Shown here: piece by piece, positions 34,001-37,566 of the stretch
Layout: each line of letters opens with the position of its first letter
How positions within the stretch are numbered: the first letter of the stretch is position 1
Assembly (NCBI GenBank): GCA_903970435.1
Contig: CAJCIS010000121.1
Span: 1 to 37,566, forward strand
Direction of reading: 5' to 3'
DNA: 37,566 nt
Source: Acidobacteriota bacterium
Lineage (GTDB): Bacteria > Pseudomonadota > Alphaproteobacteria > Acetobacterales > Acetobacteraceae
Notes under the pieces: generated by a model
What the model was told of the DNA's origin: nothing
What the model saw: only the letters and a program-made list of their open reading frames with translations
Databases searched by the model: none
Made by a program: the position numbers and the translations under genes

Positions 34001-35608
34001 TCACATCCGGAACAGCCCGAAACGCGTATCGCCGATCGGCGCATTCAAGCTCGCCGACAATGCCAGTCCAAGCACCCGCCTTGTATCAGCGGGATCGATC
34101 ACGCCATCATCCCACAGCCTGGCGCTGGCGTAGTACGGGTGGCCCTGCACCTCATACTGATCACGAATCGGCGCCCGGAACGCGGCCTCATCCTCGGCGC
34201 TCCAACTGCCGCCCTTGGCCTCGATATTATCCCGCCGCACCTGTGCCAGCACCGAGGCCGCCTGCTCGCCGCCCATGACACTGATGCGCGCATTGGGCCA
34301 CATCCACAAAAACCTTGGCGAATAGGCCCGCCCGCACATGCCGTAATTGCCGGCGCCGAAACTGCCGCCGATCACCACGGTAAATTTCGGCACGGCAGCG
34401 GTCGCAACAGCCGTCACCATCTTCGCGCCGTCCTTGGCAATCCCGCCTGCCTCGTATTTCCGCCCCACCATGAAACCGGTAATGTTCTGCAGAAAAACCA
34501 GCGGAATGTGCCGCTGCGCGCAGAGCTCGATGAAATGCGCGCCTTTCTGGGCGCTTTCGGAAAACAGAATGCCGTTATTGGCAACGATGCCCACGGGATA
34601 ACCGTGGATATGGGCAAATCCGGTCACCAAGGTGGCGCCGTACAGCCGCTTGAATTCGTCCAGCGCGCTGCCATCCACGATCCGCGCAATCACCTCGCGC
34701 ACGTCATACGGCGTTCGCCGATCCACCGGCACCACGCCATAAACGTCGCGCGGATCGTACAGCGGCGTGCGTGGCTCCCGCAGCGCCATGTCAACCGATT
34801 TGGTGCCGTTCAGGTTGCCGACGATTCGCCGCGCGATGCCCAGCGCATGCGCGTCGTTCTCGGCGTAATGATCCGTCACGCCGGAAATGCGGCTATGCAC
34901 GTCGGCACCGCCAAGATCCTCGGCGCTCACCACCTCACCCGTGGCCGCGCGCACCAGGGGCGGGCCAGCGAGAAAGATGGTGCCCTGGTTGCGCACGATA
35001 ATACTCTCGTCGCACATCGCCGGCACATAGGCGCCGCCGGCGGTGCACGAGCCCATGACGACGGCGATCTGCGCGATGCCCGCCGCCGACATGCGCGCCT
35101 GATTGAAGAAAATGCGGCCGAAATGATCGCGGTCGGGGAAAACCTCGTCCTGGTTCGGCAGGTTGGCGCCGCCCGAATCCACCAGATAAATGCAGGGCAG
35201 CCGGTTCTCCGCCGCAATCTCCTGCGCCCGCAAATGCTTCTTTACCGTAATGGGGTAATAGGTTCCCCCTTTCACGGTCGCATCGTTCGCCACAATCATG
35301 CATTCGCGCCCGGCGACCCGGCCGACGCCGGCGATAATGCCGCCGGCCGGAATTTCCTCGCCATACATGCCGTGCGCCGCAAGTTGGCCGATTTCCAGAA
35401 ACGGCGAGCAGGGGTCGATCAGTGTGCGCACCCGGTCGCGCGGCAGCAATTTCCCGCGCGATACGTGCCGTGCGCGCGCCCCCTCGCCGCCGCCCTCGCG
35501 GACCTTATCGACCACGCCGCGCAGTTCGCTCACCAGCGCGCCCATCGCGGCCGCGTTGGCGGCAAACCCCGCGCCCGTGGTATCGATTGCGCTTTCCAGC
35601 ACCGTCAT
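34001..35608 (-). CDS. mccB: Methylcrotonyl-CoA carboxylase, beta (carboxyltransferase) subunit
   Basis: The 535-residue crotonase-fold subunit moves the carboxyl group from biotin to 3-methylcrotonyl-CoA. Typical segments are [50 protein letters not shown], then G-F-M-V-G and [14 protein letters not shown]. These fit MCC rather than propionyl-CoA carboxylase. I chose ATG 35608 (AAGGA upstream); the frame is open to 35956 through copies 16 and 17, but that extension overlaps addB and is repeat-coded. First gene of the mccB-mccA-ivd operon. The symbol liuB is also in use. Confidence 0.93.
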   Translation of the reverse strand: MTVLESAIDTTGAGFAANAAAMGALVSELRGVVDKVREGGGEGARARHVSRGKLLPRDRVRTLIDPCSPFLEIGQLAAHGMYGEEIPAGGIIAGVGRVAGRECMIVANDATVKGGTYYPITVKKHLRAQEIAAENRLPCIYLVDSGGANLPNQDEVFPDRDHFGRIFFNQARMSAAGIAQIAVVMGSCTAGGAYVPAMCDESIIVRNQGTIFLAGPPLVRAATGEVVSAEDLGGADVHSRISGVTDHYAENDAHALGIARRIVGNLNGTKSVDMALREPRTPLYDPRDVYGVVPVDRRTPYDVREVIARIVDGSALDEFKRLYGATLVTGFAHIHGYPVGIVANNGILFSESAQKGAHFIELCAQRHIPLVFLQNITGFMVGRKYEAGGIAKDGAKMVTAVATAAVPKFTVVIGGSFGAGNYGMCGRAYSPRFLWMWPNARISVMGGEQAASVLAQVRRDNIEAKGGSWSAEDEAAFRAPIRDQYEVQGHPYYASARLWDDGVIDPADTRRVLGLALSASLNAPIGDTRFGLFRM

Positions 35609-35650
35609 GCCGCTGTCCTTATCATTGATGGCGCCGAGGGCAAACGGAAC

Positions 35651-35696
35651 AGAAGCCGTTCTTTTTTGAAAAAAAGAACCAAAAAACCTTTGTCTG
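35651..35696. repeat. AT-rich palindrome, copy 16 (left of a facing pair)
   Basis: The G-C version lies upstream of mccB. Its tail reads AAAAACCTTTG, with one base changed. Confidence 0.87.
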
Positions 35697-35710
35697 TTGC
35701 CCGCAACAAA

Positions 35711-35759
35711 TAAAAGTTTTTTGTTTCTTTTTTTCAAAAAAGAAATTGCTTCCTTCCTT
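35711..35759. repeat. AT-rich palindrome, copy 17 (right of a facing pair, T-A version)
   Basis: It lies inverted to copy 16, 14 bases away, and touches the addB stop. It is the only facing pair that combines the two versions. Confidence 0.87.
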
Positions 35760-37566
35760 TTACTCCTCCGCCGCAGCCCACTCAGCGACCCGCGCCACCT
35801 GAGCATAGTCGGAAAACCGCGGCGCGGCACCCGGATGCGGCTGGCTGAGATAGGCGCTTTCCTCCCGATCGAAGGTCGCCACCAGATCGCGGAGTGCCGC
35901 TTCGGCCTGCGTGATGATGTCGGCGATCTGCGCCGCATTGCCGCGGAACAGCGCACGCACTTCGCCGGGGTGAAAGCCGCCGGAAATGTGCCAGTAGGTC
36001 AGGTCGGTCGCGGTTCCGGTGACGGCCGCACCGAACGCGCCGGCGGCCACCATCGCGCCTTCCAGGGGCAATTGCGGCGCGCGGCCCTCTTCGACGTCTT
36101 TTTTCGCCGGCGGGGTGCCGGTCTTGTAGTCCAGGATGGCGATGCCGCCGTCGAACAGGCGCTCGATGCGGTCGGCGCGGCCGCGCAGCAGGAACGGGCC
36201 GCCGGGCGCCTCGATCTGCCAGGCGCCATCATGCTCGCTGACGATCCGGCGCGGGCGGCCGAGTTCGGCGCGGCGGGTTGCCTCGGCCTCGGCCACCCAG
36301 GCCGCGATACGATGCAGGCGCGGACGCCACCAGGCCACGAGTGCCGGGCGCATGAAGGTTTCATCGAGCGCGGCATCCAAGCAGGCGCGCACGCGGGCCG
36401 GCGCATCGGCGGGCCAGGCTTCGCCGAATTGCTGGTAGAACCGATGCAGGCCGGCATGCACCACGGCGCCGTAGTCGGCGTGATCCGCGCTGTCTTCGAG
36501 CGGTTTCAGCTTCTCCAGGCGCAGGATGTGGCGCGCATAGATTGCATAGGGATCGCGGAACCAGGTTTCGATTTCCGTCACGCGCAAGCGGCGCGGGCGC
36601 AGCGCCACAGGCGGCCGCGGGGTCGGCGGCGAAACGGGCCGGGCGGCGCCGGCCGGGCGGTCGAGCGCCCGCGCCCACTGTGTTGCGGGGTGGCGCGGGA
36701 TTTCGGCCTCACCCAGCAGCGCTCCCAGGCGGGTGAGCCACCGGCTTGGCACCGCCGGCGCGCGATCGCGGCGGCGCGGGGCGCTCAGGATGACCTGCCG
36801 TCCGGCGCAGACGGTGCTGACGAAATCATGGGCGGCGAGGCCGACCTGCACCTCGGGGCTCGGCAAGCCGACCAGGGCGCGCATGGCCCGGTTCATCCAG
36901 GGGCCGGGGTCGGTGTGCGGCGGCCAAACGCCTTCCACCAGGCTGCCCAGCACGATCGTGTCGGCGGATTGCAGGCGCGCCTCCAGCAGGCCGTAGATGA
37001 AAATGCGCGGATGCTCGGCGCCGTCGCGGCCCCGCAAGGCGCGGCGGCTGCGCACCGCGGCGCCTGCCAAAGCGGCACCCAGCAGGCCGGGCATGTCCGA
37101 AATCTGCACCGGCGGGAGGTCGGCAAGCGCGTCCAGCAAGGCCGAGAGGTGGGTGGCCAGCGCGTCCCCTTCCTCATCGCGCCACAGACGGATGGCGCCC
37201 GGTTCGGCGTCGGTTGTGGCGATCGCTTCGGCGGCGGTGAGAAGGCCGCGGAGAAGCGCGTCGGCGGCGATGGGTTGGCTCCCCAAGGTCAGGACCGGCG
37301 CGAGGCAGGCCTCCAAACGATCGAGGAACGCGGCGTTGGCCGATGTCGCGCGCAGTCCGGCCAGGCCCGGCGCCGGCATGGGACCGCGCAGGGCGGCGCG
37401 CTCCAGCTTGCGGGCGGCGGCACGGCAGGCCGCCGGCGCCATTCCCGCGGCGGCGAGCGGGTGTTTGAGCAAGGCGAGAAGCGGCACCGGCCGCAGACGC
37501 TCCGCCGCGGCCGTGGCCAGCAGGCGCAGCAGCACGGCGGGCGGGGTTTCGGCGAGGGGCTCGCCG
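35760..37566 (-). CDS. addB: Double-strand break repair protein AddB, 3' part (5' end outside window)
   Basis: The frame is open to the window edge, leaving about 602 C-terminal residues. AddB works with AddA as a helicase-nuclease that resects broken DNA ends and loads recombinase. The inactive-helicase part shows [17 protein letters not shown]. The C-terminal PD-(D/E)XK nuclease has [12 protein letters not shown] and the catalytic [12 protein letters not shown]. This pattern is that of alphaproteobacterial AddB. An addA gene is expected downstream in many relatives but is not found here; the mcc operon follows instead. Confidence 0.9.
   Translation of the reverse strand, partial: GEPLAETPPAVLLRLLATAAAERLRPVPLLALLKHPLAAAGMAPAACRAAARKLERAALRGPMPAPGLAGLRATSANAAFLDRLEACLAPVLTLGSQPIAADALLRGLLTAAEAIATTDAEPGAIRLWRDEEGDALATHLSALLDALADLPPVQISDMPGLLGAALAGAAVRSRRALRGRDGAEHPRIFIYGLLEARLQSADTIVLGSLVEGVWPPHTDPGPWMNRAMRALVGLPSPEVQVGLAAHDFVSTVCAGRQVILSAPRRRDRAPAVPSRWLTRLGALLGEAEIPRHPATQWARALDRPAGAARPVSPPTPRPPVALRPRRLRVTEIETWFRDPYAIYARHILRLEKLKPLEDSADHADYGAVVHAGLHRFYQQFGEAWPADAPARVRACLDAALDETFMRPALVAWWRPRLHRIAAWVAEAEATRRAELGRPRRIVSEHDGAWQIEAPGGPFLLRGRADRIERLFDGGIAILDYKTGTPPAKKDVEEGRAPQLPLEGAMVAAGAFGAAVTGTATDLTYWHISGGFHPGEVRALFRGNAAQIADIITQAEAALRDLVATFDREESAYLSQPHPGAAPRFSDYAQVARVAEWAAAEE

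Noticed and set aside
35609-35956. Longer N-terminus for mccB
   Set aside because: It would be coded by two palindromes and by sequence opposite and overlapping the addB end; homologues start at the chosen ATG.

Overview
The window looks like chromosomal DNA of a GC-rich alphaproteobacterium, most likely Rhodospirillales and probably Acetobacteraceae. The grounds are high GC with strong third-position GC bias, a Tim44-like/MltA/SecB neighbourhood typical of Alphaproteobacteria, an AddAB-type (not RecBCD) repair gene, and an AT-rich intergenic palindrome that I associate from memory with Acetobacteraceae. The lineage is inference; no rRNA gene is present to test it. I see no tRNA, rRNA or CRISPR array.

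Layout. 1-797: 3' part of an amidase gene. 844-3742: minus-strand polyamine group (ornithine decarboxylase-like enzyme, agmatinase, small membrane protein). 4015-6459: gyrB. 6828-8866: minus-strand fructosamine-kinase family protein overlapping a low-molecular-weight phosphatase (a plausible protein-deglycation pair), then an endonuclease/exonuclease/phosphatase-fold protein. 9085-10878: Uup-type ABC-F ATPase. 11181-15783: GlsB/YeaQ-type membrane protein, exported methyltransferase, MltA, Tim44-like protein, histidine phosphatase and SecB. 20047-22818: Aat, two tandem secreted paralogues and a hypothetical protein. 22917-29829: a possible substrate-uptake/catabolism cluster (TonB receptor, class-III aminotransferase, Rieske oxygenase, a 48-residue membrane protein, MFS carrier). 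30037-30597: stress-type membrane protein. 30672-35608: leucine-catabolism operon (isovaleryl-CoA dehydrogenase and both methylcrotonyl-CoA carboxylase subunits). 35760-end: 3' part of addB.

The main accessory region is a 4143-bp transposon at 15799-19941, inserted between secB and aat. It has 8-bp direct repeats, inverted ends of about 28 bp and a decayed IS1595/ISXO2-type transposase. Its passengers are a two-gene operon of unknown function, an XRE regulator with three matching operator-like palindromes, two coiled-coil plus winged-helix proteins (one broken), and a terminator-ended stretch at 19382-19713 that can fold into several strong hairpins and may be an undescribed structured RNA.

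The second theme is repeats. Seventeen copies of an AT-rich palindrome of about 45 bp sit mostly just after stop codons. Two sequence versions keep the hairpin by a compensatory base-pair change. Three pairs of copies face each other, one as a perfect 53-bp inverted repeat. At mltA and at the second secreted paralogue the palindrome runs into the coding sequence and supplies part of the signal peptide. A REP-like element (four copies) and a short MITE (two copies) also lie at gene ends and provide start or stop codons.
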